In this document: one piece after another, positions 17,328 to 25,624 of the stretch
Layout: each line of letters starts with the position of its first letter
Position numbering within the stretch: position 1 is the stretch's first letter
Origin: Bryobacterales bacterium
Lineage (GTDB): Bacteria; Acidobacteriota; Terriglobia; Bryobacterales; Bryobacteraceae
Assembly (NCBI GenBank): GCA_026954325.1
Contig: JAIXKK010000014.1
Location: 1 to 50,414, forward strand
Direction: 5' to 3'
Length of the DNA: 50,414 bases
Notes under the pieces: model-generated
Database searches by the model: none
The model's input: only the letters and a program-made list of their open reading frames with translations
What the model was told of the DNA's origin: nothing
Program-made: the position numbers and the translations under genes

Positions 17328-18221
17328 TCAGTAGATGGGCGGCTCGCCGGGAGGGCGGGTTTTCCACCGGCGGTGAATCCACAGCCACTGGTCAGGATAC
17401 TGGCGGATGACGGATTCCAATTGGTTGTGGAGGCGCTGGGTATCGGTGCGCGGATCGCCTGTCATCTCGATGGGCGGGTAAAAGCGCAGGATATAGCGCT
17501 GCTCGTCCTCGGACCAGAGGGCATAGCCGGGGATGACCGTCGTTTCGGCGCGCGCGGCAATGCGGGCGAAGCCCGTGTGGGCGCAAGCGTAGCGCCCGAA
17601 GAATTCGACGAAGACGCCCTCCTCGAGGCCGGCGTTCTGGTCAGCCAGTATTCCCACTGCTTCATTGGCGGCAAGAGCTTTCAGAATGGGGCGGGCGTCT
17701 TTCTTCACGATGAGGGAGTTGCCCGAGGCGGTCCGGTAGCGGGCGGCGAGCGCGTCGAGCAAGGGGTTGTCGAGCGGACGGACGATGACATGCATGGGCA
17801 GGGCGATGATGGCATGGGCGAAAGCGCTCAGTTCCCAGTTGCCGAGGTGCGCCGTATAGAAAAGCACGCCCTTCCCCTTTGTGCGGGCGGCGGTGAAATG
17901 CTCGAATCCCTCATTGCGCACCCATTCCCCAATGTTGCTGATGTTGAGAGTAGGAAATCTTGAAAAGACCACCAGGAGGCGGGCAATGGAGCGAAACACG
18001 CCGTCAATGATGTCGTGACGCGCCTTCGCGTTGAGGCTGGGATAGGCGAATTCGAGATTGCGCAGCGCGGTGTGCCGCAGGCGGGGAACGGCGAGATCAA
18101 GCAATCCGGCGGCCGCCCGCGCGATCACGAAGGCGGCGCGTTTGGGAGCGTGGGCGAGGAGGGCAAGGAGAAATCGGGCGGCGGTGTATTCCAGGTAGTT
18201 GCGCGCGCGCGAGCGGGTCAA
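17328..18221 (-). CDS. Lysophospholipid/lipid A acyltransferase (LpxL/HtrB-type, LPLAT family)
   Basis: A 297-residue membrane-associated acyltransferase of the Kdo2-lipid A lauroyl/myristoyl type. The catalytic H-x4-E is H125-LGNW-E130, followed by a conserved VIVRPLDNPLLD block, GILADQNAG and the C-terminal QWLWIHRRWK. A hydrophobic N-terminal helix (about residues 17-43) would anchor it to the inner membrane. TTG 18221 is chosen as start because the upstream frame only shadows the neighbouring gene; this TTG overlaps that gene's TGA (TTGA), indicating coupling. No other lipid A gene is nearby. The acyl donor and acceptor cannot be specified. Confidence 0.87.
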   Translation of the reverse strand: MTRSRARNYLEYTAARFLLALLAHAPKRAAFVIARAAAGLLDLAVPRLRHTALRNLEFAYPSLNAKARHDIIDGVFRSIARLLVVFSRFPTLNISNIGEWVRNEGFEHFTAARTKGKGVLFYTAHLGNWELSAFAHAIIALPMHVIVRPLDNPLLDALAARYRTASGNSLIVKKDARPILKALAANEAVGILADQNAGLEEGVFVEFFGRYACAHTGFARIAARAETTVIPGYALWSEDEQRYILRFYPPIEMTGDPRTDTQRLHNQLESVIRQYPDQWLWIHRRWKTRPPGEPPIY

Positions 18222-19471
18222 GTTTTCATTGTAGAGTGGCGGAAGAGAACGCGGACCGGGCCACCCCATCCATGGGCGAGGCCGATGCATTCGACCTCGA
18301 TTTCCGGGTGAAAGTATCGCAGCACCGTTTCATTCGACGGGTGGAAGCGGGTGGCCGGGGCGGCGAGCAACAGCCGCGGCGGGGCAGGGTTCAGAGCGAT
18401 GGCCGGGAAGTAGCCGCGTTTCGGAAAATCGCCCTGGGCAAGGTGCCGGTTGACGCGGATCCAGTAATCGAGCGCCTGCAGAGGGAGGTGAATCGACTCG
18501 CTCGCTTTCAATTCGATGACAGCAAGGCGTCCCTCGTAATCGACGGCGAGAAGGTCGAGGATGCCGCGATCGGCGGCGGCGGTGGCGGATACCTGGCCAT
18601 AGACAGGAGACGGGCGGAGGTGAGCATCGAGCAACGGAATCTGGCCCCGGAGTTGTTCCTCGAGCAGAGCCTCGGGGCCCGGGATGGCTTCTCTCGGCCG
18701 AATCATCTGCCGTTCGAGGTGAGTATCGAGGTTGCCGCAGTCCTGAAGATCTGCCGGACGTGGTGGCCCCTCATCGTCATAGGCGAACACTGCGTATTCG
18801 GCGGCGGCACGGTTCAGGTGGCGGACGCGCAGGATGGTGGCTTGCTCCGTCCCGGCGGGGAGATAGACCGCGAGGCCGTGCACGGCGAGTTTGGGTTCCC
18901 GGCGGCGCAGGTAATCAAGCCAGATGAGGCCGAAGGCCAGCACGGCGTCAATGTCCGAAGCAGGCGGCGCCGCGATGGCAGCCCAGGCAGTGGTTCCTTT
19001 CCTGAGCAGGGCGCGCGGAAATGACGGGCTGAGGCTTTCCTCGAGATTCGCCTCGGTGGAAAGCTCGCGGATGGTCCAGCCGGGGAAGGTATGCCGCAGC
19101 ATCTGGCGGAACTGTTCGCCGAACACGAGGCGGCGGCTCTTGCGGCGCAGCCCTTCATTGCCCGGCCGGGCGGCATCGAGCAGGAAGAGGGAGCCGGGCT
19201 TGCGGCCAAGGCGCAAAGTAGTCAGTTCAAGACGGCCGGGGGCTTGCTGTTTTACGCCAGTGATCCGGCGCGCCAGCAACCGCTCTGTGTCCCATGCCTC
19301 GAACATGATCCAGCCGCGAGCCGCTGTCAGTTGATACGAGTCTGAAGCGAGGGCAATGGGAGGGTCTCCCGGTTCGATAAGCTGGGGTTGCCGGCTGGAC
19401 CGAAGGAAGTCTTCGATCGACTGAGCGGCCAGTTGCACTGGGCTCAGCGGCGCCTGGACCGCGGCGGCCAT
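18218..19471 (-). CDS. Uncharacterised protein with a PD-(D/E)XK nuclease-like domain
   Basis: A 417-residue protein without signal peptide or membrane span. Residues about 265-345 carry a PD-(D/E)XK-like core: a helix with Glu (LLEEQLRGQ), then RGILDLLAVDYEGRLAVIEL ending in KAS with D306, E320 and K322, then Q332-ALD-Y336, the QxxxY motif seen in RecB-like members. The first 250 residues are not recognised. This suggests a Mg-dependent nuclease or a nuclease-fold protein, but there is no restriction or repair partner nearby; instead it is coupled (TTGA overlap) to a lipid A-type acyltransferase. ATG 19471 has AAGG just upstream and shares a 19-bp divergent region with yggS. Confidence 0.7.
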   Translation of the reverse strand: MAAAVQAPLSPVQLAAQSIEDFLRSSRQPQLIEPGDPPIALASDSYQLTAARGWIMFEAWDTERLLARRITGVKQQAPGRLELTTLRLGRKPGSLFLLDAARPGNEGLRRKSRRLVFGEQFRQMLRHTFPGWTIRELSTEANLEESLSPSFPRALLRKGTTAWAAIAAPPASDIDAVLAFGLIWLDYLRRREPKLAVHGLAVYLPAGTEQATILRVRHLNRAAAEYAVFAYDDEGPPRPADLQDCGNLDTHLERQMIRPREAIPGPEALLEEQLRGQIPLLDAHLRPSPVYGQVSATAAADRGILDLLAVDYEGRLAVIELKASESIHLPLQALDYWIRVNRHLAQGDFPKRGYFPAIALNPAPPRLLLAAPATRFHPSNETVLRYFHPEIEVECIGLAHGWGGPVRVLFRHSTMKT

Positions 19472-19475
19472 ACCT

Positions 19476-19481
19476 TATAAT
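19476..19481 (+). promoter_or_regulatory. -10 box (TATAAT) for yggS
   Basis: A perfect TATAAT ends 8 nt before GTG 19490 in a 19-bp gap between divergent genes. The minus-strand gene starts at 19471, so the promoter of one gene and the start region of the other are interleaved. No ribosome-binding site separates the box from the GTG, suggesting a leaderless message. Confidence 0.55.
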
Positions 19482-19489
19482 CGGCAACA

Positions 19490-20167
19490 GTGGAAGAAAC
19501 CTTAAAAGACAACCTGAACCGCGTGGAGGAGCGCCTTGCCAGGGTGTTGGCGCGCTGCGGCCGCCGCCGCGAAGAAGTGCTGCTGCTCGCCGTGACGAAA
19601 GTGTTTCCCTATCAGGCCATCGAGGCCGCCTACGCATTGGGTTTGCGGGAGTTCGCGGAAAACTACGTGCGGGAGTTCGAGGATAAACACCCCTACGTGA
19701 AGGACCTTCCCGGAGCCCGGTTTCACCTCATCGGACATTTGCAGTCGAACAAGAGCCGGCGCGCCGGCGAGTTGTTCCATGTCATTCAAACGGTAGACTC
19801 CGCCAAACTCGCCCGGCGGCTGAATGAAGTGGAACGGCGTTTGGAAGTCATGCTCGAAGTCAAGCTCTCGCCGGAAGGAAGCAAGTCGGGCGCCGCTCCC
19901 GAGGATCTGCCCGCACTCATCGAGACGGTGCGCCAGTGCGAGAATCTGCGCCTTACGGGGTTGATGACGATGCCTCCCTGGCCGGAGGATCCGGAAGAAT
20001 CGCGGCCCTACTTCCGGCGGCTGAAGGAACTGGCCGCCAGCCACGGATTGCCCGGGCTTTCCATGGGGATGTCGCACGACTTCGAAGTGGCGGTGGAAGA
20101 AGGATCCACCTGCATCCGCATCGGCACGGCGCTGTTCGGGTCCAGGCGCAAGCCGGAGGCCGCTTGA
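19490..20167 (+). CDS. yggS: YggS/PROSC-family pyridoxal-phosphate homeostasis protein
   Basis: A 225-residue cytoplasmic PLP-binding protein with the fold of the alanine racemase N-terminal domain. It is not an enzyme in known members; it controls the level and delivery of PLP. The PLP-lysine is K37 in LLLAVTKVFP. Other family blocks are FAENYVREFEDK (FGENYVQE in most homologues), FHLIGHLQSNK, the Ser/Lys-rich SPEGSKSG, LRLTGLMTMPP, LSMGMSHDFEVAVEEGSTCI and RIGTALFG, which contacts the phosphate. Length is normal. Start GTG 19490 follows TATAAT by 8 nt. Its stop overlaps the TTG start of the glycosyltransferase (TTGA). Confidence 0.93.
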   Translation: MEETLKDNLNRVEERLARVLARCGRRREEVLLLAVTKVFPYQAIEAAYALGLREFAENYVREFEDKHPYVKDLPGARFHLIGHLQSNKSRRAGELFHVIQTVDSAKLARRLNEVERRLEVMLEVKLSPEGSKSGAAPEDLPALIETVRQCENLRLTGLMTMPPWPEDPEESRPYFRRLKELAASHGLPGLSMGMSHDFEVAVEEGSTCIRIGTALFGSRRKPEAA

Positions 20168-21258
20168 AGCTCGGCTATCACGCCCCGCTGCCCCCGGCGC
20201 CCACCGGCGTGGCCGATTACGCGCAAGCGCTGCTCGCCGCGCTGTCGCCTTATTTCGACGTCGAGGTGAATGCCGGACGGGCGGACTTGCACCTCTACCA
20301 GGCCGGAAACAATGCCTTGCACCGGACAATCATCGAACGCGCGGTCCGCGAACCGGGCGCGGTCCTGCTGCATGACGCCAGCCTGCACCACTTCTACCTC
20401 GGGGCGCTCTCGCATGAGGCCTACGTACACGAGTTCTGCGCCCAATATGGGGAGTGGCGCCGCGGCTTCGCGGAGCGGCTTTGGGATGCGAGAGGACGGT
20501 CCGCGGCGGATGAGCGGTATTTCCAATACCCGATGCTGCGCCCGGTGGTCGAACGGGCGCGGCTCGTGCTGGTGCACAACCGCGCCGCCGCGGAGATTGC
20601 GCGGCGGCACGGGGCGCCTAGGATAGAAGAAATCCCGCATCTCCATGCCGCGCCCGCGCCGGGGCCGGATCACGAGGTGATCGCACTGCGCGCCCGCCTC
20701 GGCCTCACCGGCGCCCGCTACCTGTTCGCGGTATTCGGCCATTTGCGCGAGACCAAGCGAGTCACCGCGATTCTGCGCTCGTTTCGCCGCGCCAGAAGAC
20801 GCCAGGGCAACATCGCGCTGCTGGTGGCCGGCAGGTTCGCCTCCGCGGACCTCGAGCGAACCTGCGCGCCGCTCCTTGCCGGTGAAGGGGTGCTTCGCGC
20901 CGGATATCTGGCCGAACGGGATTTCTGGAACCATGCGCGCGCGGCCGATTGCTGTCTGAATCTCCGGTATCCAAGCTGCGGGGAAACCAGCGGCATCGCC
21001 ATCCGTCTGATGAGCCTGGGCAAGCCGGTGATGGTTTCCCGCGGTGAGGAGTATTCCGCCCATCCCGATGGCAGTTATCTTCCCATCGCCGCCGGGCCTT
21101 CCGAGGAGGCGCAACTGGAGGAATGGATGGTCACGCTGGCGCGCGAACCCGGCCTCGGCCGGGACATCGGCGCCCTCGCCAAACGGCACATCGAGCGCGA
21201 GCATGCCGCCGGAGAAGTAGGCCGCAGGTTGGCCGCCATGCTTCATCAGCTACAATAA
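20164..21258 (+). CDS. GT-B (GT4-like) glycosyltransferase
   Basis: A 364-residue putative retaining glycosyltransferase. TTG 20164 overlaps the yggS stop and gives an N-terminus (LKLGYHAPLPPAPTGVADYA) with the P-x2-TGV-Y-loop usual for GT4 acceptor domains; the frame upstream of it shadows yggS. The C-terminal Rossmann domain has FAVFGHLRETKR (G-x-L-x-KR sugar-nucleotide phosphate loop) and LRYPSCGETSGIAIRLMSLG, matching the E-x7-E region, although the second Glu is replaced. No membrane span. Donor and acceptor unknown. It forms a plus-strand cluster with yggS, an M20 peptidase and a patatin-type outer-membrane protein. Confidence 0.8.
   Translation: MKLGYHAPLPPAPTGVADYAQALLAALSPYFDVEVNAGRADLHLYQAGNNALHRTIIERAVREPGAVLLHDASLHHFYLGALSHEAYVHEFCAQYGEWRRGFAERLWDARGRSAADERYFQYPMLRPVVERARLVLVHNRAAAEIARRHGAPRIEEIPHLHAAPAPGPDHEVIALRARLGLTGARYLFAVFGHLRETKRVTAILRSFRRARRRQGNIALLVAGRFASADLERTCAPLLAGEGVLRAGYLAERDFWNHARAADCCLNLRYPSCGETSGIAIRLMSLGKPVMVSRGEEYSAHPDGSYLPIAAGPSEEAQLEEWMVTLAREPGLGRDIGALAKRHIEREHAAGEVGRRLAAMLHQLQ
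21251..21256 (+). promoter_or_regulatory. -10-like box (TACAAT) for the M20 peptidase gene
   Basis: TACAAT overlaps the last codons of the glycosyltransferase and ends 7 nt before ATG 21264. No Shine-Dalgarno sequence is present. It fits the leaderless spacing seen elsewhere in the window. Confidence 0.45.
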
Positions 21259-21263
21259 CGCGC

Positions 21264-22169
21264 ATGTTGCGAATGTTCGGCTTGGTCTTTGCCGCCGCGT
21301 GCATGTGGGGCCAGAATCCTTCCGCGCCCGACTGGCGCGCGGTGGACGAAGAAGGCATGCGGCACTACCAGGCTCTGTTGCGCATCAACACGAGCGATCC
21401 TCCGGGTGTCGAACTGCCAGCCGTCGAATACCTCAAGCGGGTGCTCGAAGCCGAAGGTATTCCAGCACGGATCTTTGCCCTGGACCCGAAGCGCCCGAAC
21501 CTGGTGGCGCGCCTCAAGGGCAGCGGAGGGAAGCGGCCTTTGCTCATCATGGGGCACACGGACGTAGTGAACGTGGACCCCGGGAAGTGGACTTTCCCGC
21601 CCTTCGGCGCGGTCCGCAACTCCGGATATGTCTACGGACGGGGGACGCTCGACGACAAGGATAATCTGACGGCTTGCCTGATGGTGATGCTGACGCTCAA
21701 ACGCATGAAAACGCCGCTCGACCGCGACGTGATCTTCCTTGCCGAGGCAGGCGAAGAGGGCAGCGTGAAGTACGGCATCCTCCACATGGTGCCGCGGTTT
21801 CTCGACCAGTTGCGCAAGGTGATCTCCGACCCGGCGGTCGAGGTCGTGCGCGAAGCGCGCGATACGCGTCCCCTCGCGCCGCCCTCGCGGCTGGACAGTG
21901 AAGCATGCCAGGTGATCGAGGCGGCCGTAAAGCAGGACTACGCCGGAGCCATTACGCTGCCGGTGATGCAGACCGGAGCCACCGACATGGCATACCTGCG
22001 GGCAAAGGGAGTGCAGTGCTATGGGGTAGGGCCCGCCACCGATTTCGAGGATGGGCCGAAGGGGTTTGGCGCGCACAGCGATCAGGAGCGCATCCTCGAA
22101 ACCGAGTTCTACCGCTTTCTCCGCTTCCATTGGAATATCGCGACGGCCCTGGCGGCGGCGAAGCCCTGA
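21264..22169 (+). CDS. M20-family metallopeptidase with an in-frame internal deletion
   Basis: A 301-residue exported peptidase homologue (signal-like LRMFGLVFAAACMWGQ). M20 exopeptidases usually have about 450 residues. The first part is normal: LLIMGHTDVV (metal His), YGRGTLDDKDN (bridging Asp) and AEAGEEGSVKYGI (catalytic Glu pair). Then HMV is joined directly to PRFLDQLRKVISDPAVEVV, which in homologues follows the dimerisation domain. About 150 residues are missing, including the NEGG metal-ligand region and the dimer-interface His. The end is normal again (QTGATDMAYL, GFGAHSDQERI with the last metal His). The frame is intact, but the product is probably inactive or monomeric. The deletion may be genuine or an assembly collapse. 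Confidence 0.8.
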   Translation: MLRMFGLVFAAACMWGQNPSAPDWRAVDEEGMRHYQALLRINTSDPPGVELPAVEYLKRVLEAEGIPARIFALDPKRPNLVARLKGSGGKRPLLIMGHTDVVNVDPGKWTFPPFGAVRNSGYVYGRGTLDDKDNLTACLMVMLTLKRMKTPLDRDVIFLAEAGEEGSVKYGILHMVPRFLDQLRKVISDPAVEVVREARDTRPLAPPSRLDSEACQVIEAAVKQDYAGAITLPVMQTGATDMAYLRAKGVQCYGVGPATDFEDGPKGFGAHSDQERILETEFYRFLRFHWNIATALAAAKP

Positions 22170-22170
22170 C

Positions 22171-24351
22171 GTGCGGAGCCCGGGAAAATCATCCGTGCCG
22201 GCCCTGGCGCTGGTCTTGGCGCTGGCCTTCCTGCCGGATTGCCTGCCGGCACAGGCCGGGCGGCCCAAAATCGGCCTGGTGCTCGAGGGCGGCGGAGCCT
22301 ACGGACTCGCGCACATCGGCGTTCTCGAATGGCTCGAAGAGCATCACGTTCCGGTGGACATGATTGCGGGAACAAGCATGGGCGGCCTCGTGGGCGGCCT
22401 TTACGCAAGCGGCATGACCGCCTCCGAATTGCGAGAGATGGTGAGCCACATCGACTGGAACCGTGTGCTGACGGGAGAGACGCCCTTTCGCGCGCTCTCC
22501 TTTCGCCGCAAAGAGGACAGGCTGGCCTATCCGAACCGTCTGGAGTTCGGCCTTCGCGGCGGGATCCATTTTCCGGGAGGATTCAACTCCGGACAGGAGA
22601 TCGACACGCTGCTGAGTCGCTACACGCTCGGCTATGCGGACCTGGCAAGTTTCGACGATCTGCCAATTCCGTTTCGCTGCGTGGCCACCGAACTGATCTC
22701 GGGCACGCAGAAGGTCTTTGACCGCGGTTCGCTTGCCGCCGCCTTGCGGGCGACAATGTCGCTGCCGGCCGTATTTGTCCCCGAGACGCGCGACGGCAAG
22801 GTCTACGTGGACGGCGGGGTGGTGAACAATCTTCCCGTGGACGTGGCGAAGCAAATGGGAGCGGACATCACCATCGCCGTGCATCTGAGCAGCGGCCCCG
22901 TGGACGCCAGGGAACTCAGGAGCCTGCTCGGTGTGCTCGGGCGCACCGTCTCGGTGGTGGTGAGCCAGACGGAGATGCGCACCATGCAACTGGCTGACAT
23001 CGTCGCGGTGGTGGATCTCAAAGGTTTCTCGAACACGGACTATGACAAGTGGGAGGCCATCGAGCGAAAGGGCCGCGAGGCGGCGGCAAACAAAGCGGGC
23101 ATTCTCTCGCGCTTTGCCATTCCCCCGGAAGAGTACCGGCGATTGACCGCCGGCAGGCAGGCCGGCCGCAAGCGGCCTCCGCAGCGCGTGGACGCGGTCG
23201 AGGTGACAGGCACTTCGACGCCCCTCCGCCGGGCCATTGAAGCGGCAATGGCCCCCGCGATTCAGGGTCCGCTCGATACCAGGGTAATTGAGGACGGTCT
23301 TTCGAGAATTCTCGGTCTCGGCCGGTTCGAAAGCCTTTCCTACCGCATCGTTCCTCACGGCGGCAAGCCGGCGCTCGAAGTGATGGCGCGGGAGAAGGCG
23401 CATGGACCTCCGTTCTTTCAGCCCGCGGTGGGCATCGACGGCGCCGATCAGTCGAACGTCGGCTTTCTCTTCACCGGCCGCATTACGGCGCTCGATCTGG
23501 GCGGCTTCCGTTCGGAATGGCGGACGGATTTCAGCGTCGGCTTCCGTTATGGCATCGCCACGGAATATTTCCACCCCCTGACGGAAACCGGCCGGCTCTT
23601 TTTGGCGCCGGGGGCATTCGCGCAAAACGAACGGTTCGAGGTCTACGACAAAGGCAACCGCATCGCCGAGTACCGCTTGGGGTCGTCCGGCGCCGGGCTT
23701 GACCTCGGCATCAGCCTGAGCCGCTTTGCCGAACTTCGCGCCGGCTACCAGTTCTCCCGCCTCGATCCCGTGCTGCGGATTGGCGCGCCGTTGTTCCCCG
23801 AGGGCGGACGGAGGAACGACTCGGCGTCGCTGCGATTTGTCTATGAAGGGCAGGATGACGCCATCATTCCCCGGAGTGGCCTCCGTGCGGCGGCGGCGCT
23901 GCGGCACTATCCGCAAGGGGACTTGAACCAGATGGAGATGAGGCTTTCCGCGGCCACCGCGGTCTCCCGGATGGGTTCGGTGCTCTACGGACTCGCGGGC
24001 GGCACTTCATTCGGGTCGCGCAATATCGGCCTGCGCAGCTTTTCGCTCGGCGGACCGACCCGCCTCGGAGCCTATGGGACCAACGAACTGCTGGGGCACC
24101 AGTATCTACTCGCCACGGCCGGCTATGAACGCTCCCTGTGGCCGCTGCCGCCGCTTGCCGGCGGCAGGCTGTACGTCATCGGACTGGCTCAGGCGGCGCG
24201 CATGGACGGGTCGCTCCTGGTGCCCGGCATCCCGCTCAGTGTTACCGGGATGCTGGCGGCGAAGACGGCCATCGGACCCGTTTTTGTGGGTGCAAGTTTC
24301 GGCGACAAGGGGCATCGGAAGTGGTTTTTCGGACTGGGGAAAATTTTCTAG
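22171..24351 (+). CDS. Patatin-like phospholipase with POTRA and Omp85-type barrel (PlpD-like, type Vd)
   Basis: A 726-residue protein. GTG 22171 gives a signal peptide (SVPALALVLALAFLPDCLPAQ). The patatin domain (about 32-300) has GGGAYG at 40-45 (oxyanion loop), G-T-S69-M-G with the nucleophile Ser69, and D214-GG completing the Ser-Asp dyad. A POTRA-like segment follows (about 330-410, VDAVEVTGTSTPLRRAIEAA), then a beta-barrel of the surface-antigen/BamA type ending in an aromatic residue (FGLGKIF). This order is that of type Vd secretion proteins such as PlpD, where the barrel anchors or exports a lipase. It starts 1 bp after the M20 stop, so the two genes are probably co-transcribed. Substrate unknown. 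Confidence 0.9.
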   Translation: MRSPGKSSVPALALVLALAFLPDCLPAQAGRPKIGLVLEGGGAYGLAHIGVLEWLEEHHVPVDMIAGTSMGGLVGGLYASGMTASELREMVSHIDWNRVLTGETPFRALSFRRKEDRLAYPNRLEFGLRGGIHFPGGFNSGQEIDTLLSRYTLGYADLASFDDLPIPFRCVATELISGTQKVFDRGSLAAALRATMSLPAVFVPETRDGKVYVDGGVVNNLPVDVAKQMGADITIAVHLSSGPVDARELRSLLGVLGRTVSVVVSQTEMRTMQLADIVAVVDLKGFSNTDYDKWEAIERKGREAAANKAGILSRFAIPPEEYRRLTAGRQAGRKRPPQRVDAVEVTGTSTPLRRAIEAAMAPAIQGPLDTRVIEDGLSRILGLGRFESLSYRIVPHGGKPALEVMAREKAHGPPFFQPAVGIDGADQSNVGFLFTGRITALDLGGFRSEWRTDFSVGFRYGIATEYFHPLTETGRLFLAPGAFAQNERFEVYDKGNRIAEYRLGSSGAGLDLGISLSRFAELRAGYQFSRLDPVLRIGAPLFPEGGRRNDSASLRFVYEGQDDAIIPRSGLRAAAALRHYPQGDLNQMEMRLSAATAVSRMGSVLYGLAGGTSFGSRNIGLRSFSLGGPTRLGAYGTNELLGHQYLLATAGYERSLWPLPPLAGGRLYVIGLAQAARMDGSLLVPGIPLSVTGMLAAKTAIGPVFVGASFGDKGHRKWFFGLGKIF

Positions 24352-24356
24352 CCTCG

Positions 24357-25340
24357 TTAGCTGTGCCCGAGGATCCGGTGCGGCTGATAAGGTTCGGCCA
24401 GCGCCTTCAGTTCGGCCTCGTCGAGCTTCAAAGGCAAAGCGGCGATGGCCTCCTCGAGTTGATACATCTTCGTCGCTCCAATAATCGGTGACGTGATGCC
24501 CGGCTGCGCCAGAATCCAGGCGAGCGCGACCCGCGCGTTCGACACGCCGCGTTTCCCGGCGATTTCCCCTACGCATTCCACAACGGTGAAGTCGGAAGGC
24601 TGGTAGTAGAGGCGGTGGGCGAAATCGTCAGTCTTGGCGCGGGAGGTTTCTCCGAAATCCTTCGCCGTACGATTGCCCGTGAGGAATCCGCGGGCGAGCG
24701 GGCTCCAGGGGATGATGCCGATCCCCTCGGCGCGGCACAGCGGATTCATCTCGCGCTCCTCTTCCCGGTAGACCAGGTTGTAGTGATTCTGCATGCTGAC
24801 AAAGCGCGCCAGCCCCAGTTTCTCCGAAGTGTGAAGCATCTTCGCAAATTGCCAGGCGTACATGGAAGAGGCTCCGATGTGAAGAGCCTTCCCCGCGCGC
24901 ACGACGTGTGTCAGCGCTTCCAAGGTCTCTTCGATGGGCGTGGTGTGATCGAAGCGGTGGATCTGGTAGAGATCGACGTAGTCCGTCTGCAACCGGCGGA
25001 GGGAATCGTCGATCGAGTGCAGGATGTGCTTGCGCGAGAGTCCGCGCTGATTCGGATCCGGCCCCATCTCCTGGTAGACCTTGGTGGCGATGACGACGGT
25101 GTCGCGTTTCACCCCGAGCGTCTTCATGGCGTTCCCAAGAATCTCTTCGCTGCGCCCGCGCGAATAGATGTCGGCGGTGTCAAAAAAGTTAATGCCCCCC
25201 TCGAGGGCTTTGCGATAGAAGGGCAGGCTCTCTTCCTCTTCGAGCACCCACTCGCGCCAGGTTTTCGAACCGTAGCTCATGCATCCGAGACAGAGACGCG
25301 AGACTTTCAAACCGGTGGATCCAAGGTTGACGTATTGCAT
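24357..25340 (-). CDS. Aldo/keto reductase (AKR, YajO/YghZ-like)
   Basis: A 327-residue cytoplasmic NADPH-dependent oxidoreductase with the (beta/alpha)8 fold. ATG 25340 gives MQYVNLGSTGLKVSRLCLGC, the standard AKR start; seven upstream in-frame codons add nothing. Catalytic residues are visible: D54 and Y59 in FFDTADIYSRGRSEEILG, K87 in VVIATKV, and His in YQIHRFD. Also seen are SMYAWQF, MQNHYNL, IPWSPLARGFLTG and the cofactor loop SPIIGATKMYQLEEAIAAL. The substrate is not deducible. It converges with the patatin gene, only 5 bp apart, with no visible terminator. Confidence 0.92.
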   Translation of the reverse strand: MQYVNLGSTGLKVSRLCLGCMSYGSKTWREWVLEEEESLPFYRKALEGGINFFDTADIYSRGRSEEILGNAMKTLGVKRDTVVIATKVYQEMGPDPNQRGLSRKHILHSIDDSLRRLQTDYVDLYQIHRFDHTTPIEETLEALTHVVRAGKALHIGASSMYAWQFAKMLHTSEKLGLARFVSMQNHYNLVYREEEREMNPLCRAEGIGIIPWSPLARGFLTGNRTAKDFGETSRAKTDDFAHRLYYQPSDFTVVECVGEIAGKRGVSNARVALAWILAQPGITSPIIGATKMYQLEEAIAALPLKLDEAELKALAEPYQPHRILGHS

Positions 25341-25401
25341 AGGCTGATGCCAAGGTATCACGCAAGGATGCGGGATGGGCGCGGGGCCGTATGATCAGGC
25401 C

Positions 25402-25608
25402 ATGGATACCGCCGGGCTTTACGATCGGGATTTCCATGAGTGGGCGGTGCGGAATGCCGAACTGCTACGCTCCGGGCGTGTTCATGAGGCAGACCCCGGC
25501 CACATTGCCGAAGAGTTGGAGGACATGGGAAAACGGGAAAGGCGCGCGCCGCGCTCACGATTGAGTGTGCTCCTGGCGCATTTGCTGAAATGGCAGGCTC
25601 AACCGTAA
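25402..25608 (+). pseudogene. DUF29 protein, truncated after about 68 residues
   Basis: The frame from ATG 25402 reads MDTAGLYDRDFHEWAVRNAE, then AEELEDMGKRERRAPRSRLS followed by VLLAHLLKWQAQP, and ends at 25608. This is the N-terminal half of a DUF29 protein (usually about 140-160 residues): the YD-DF-W, IAEELEDMG-RE and L-HLLKWQ blocks are all there, but the second half is missing. The premature stop lies 16 bp before the end of the convergent surface-protein gene, so the rest was probably lost by recombination. TATGAT at 25390-25395 ends 6 nt before the ATG. DUF29 function is unknown. Confidence 0.65.
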
Positions 25609-25624
25609 GCCGGCCCGCCGGCCG

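Noticed and set aside
22189..23916. 575-codon open frame antisense to the patatin-type gene
   Set aside because: Low-complexity Arg/His/Gly-rich translation, no homology; the plus strand has clear catalytic motifs.
24340..24360. Terminator between the convergent patatin and aldo-keto reductase genes
   Set aside because: Only 5 bp separate the stops and no stem-loop with a T-tract was seen.
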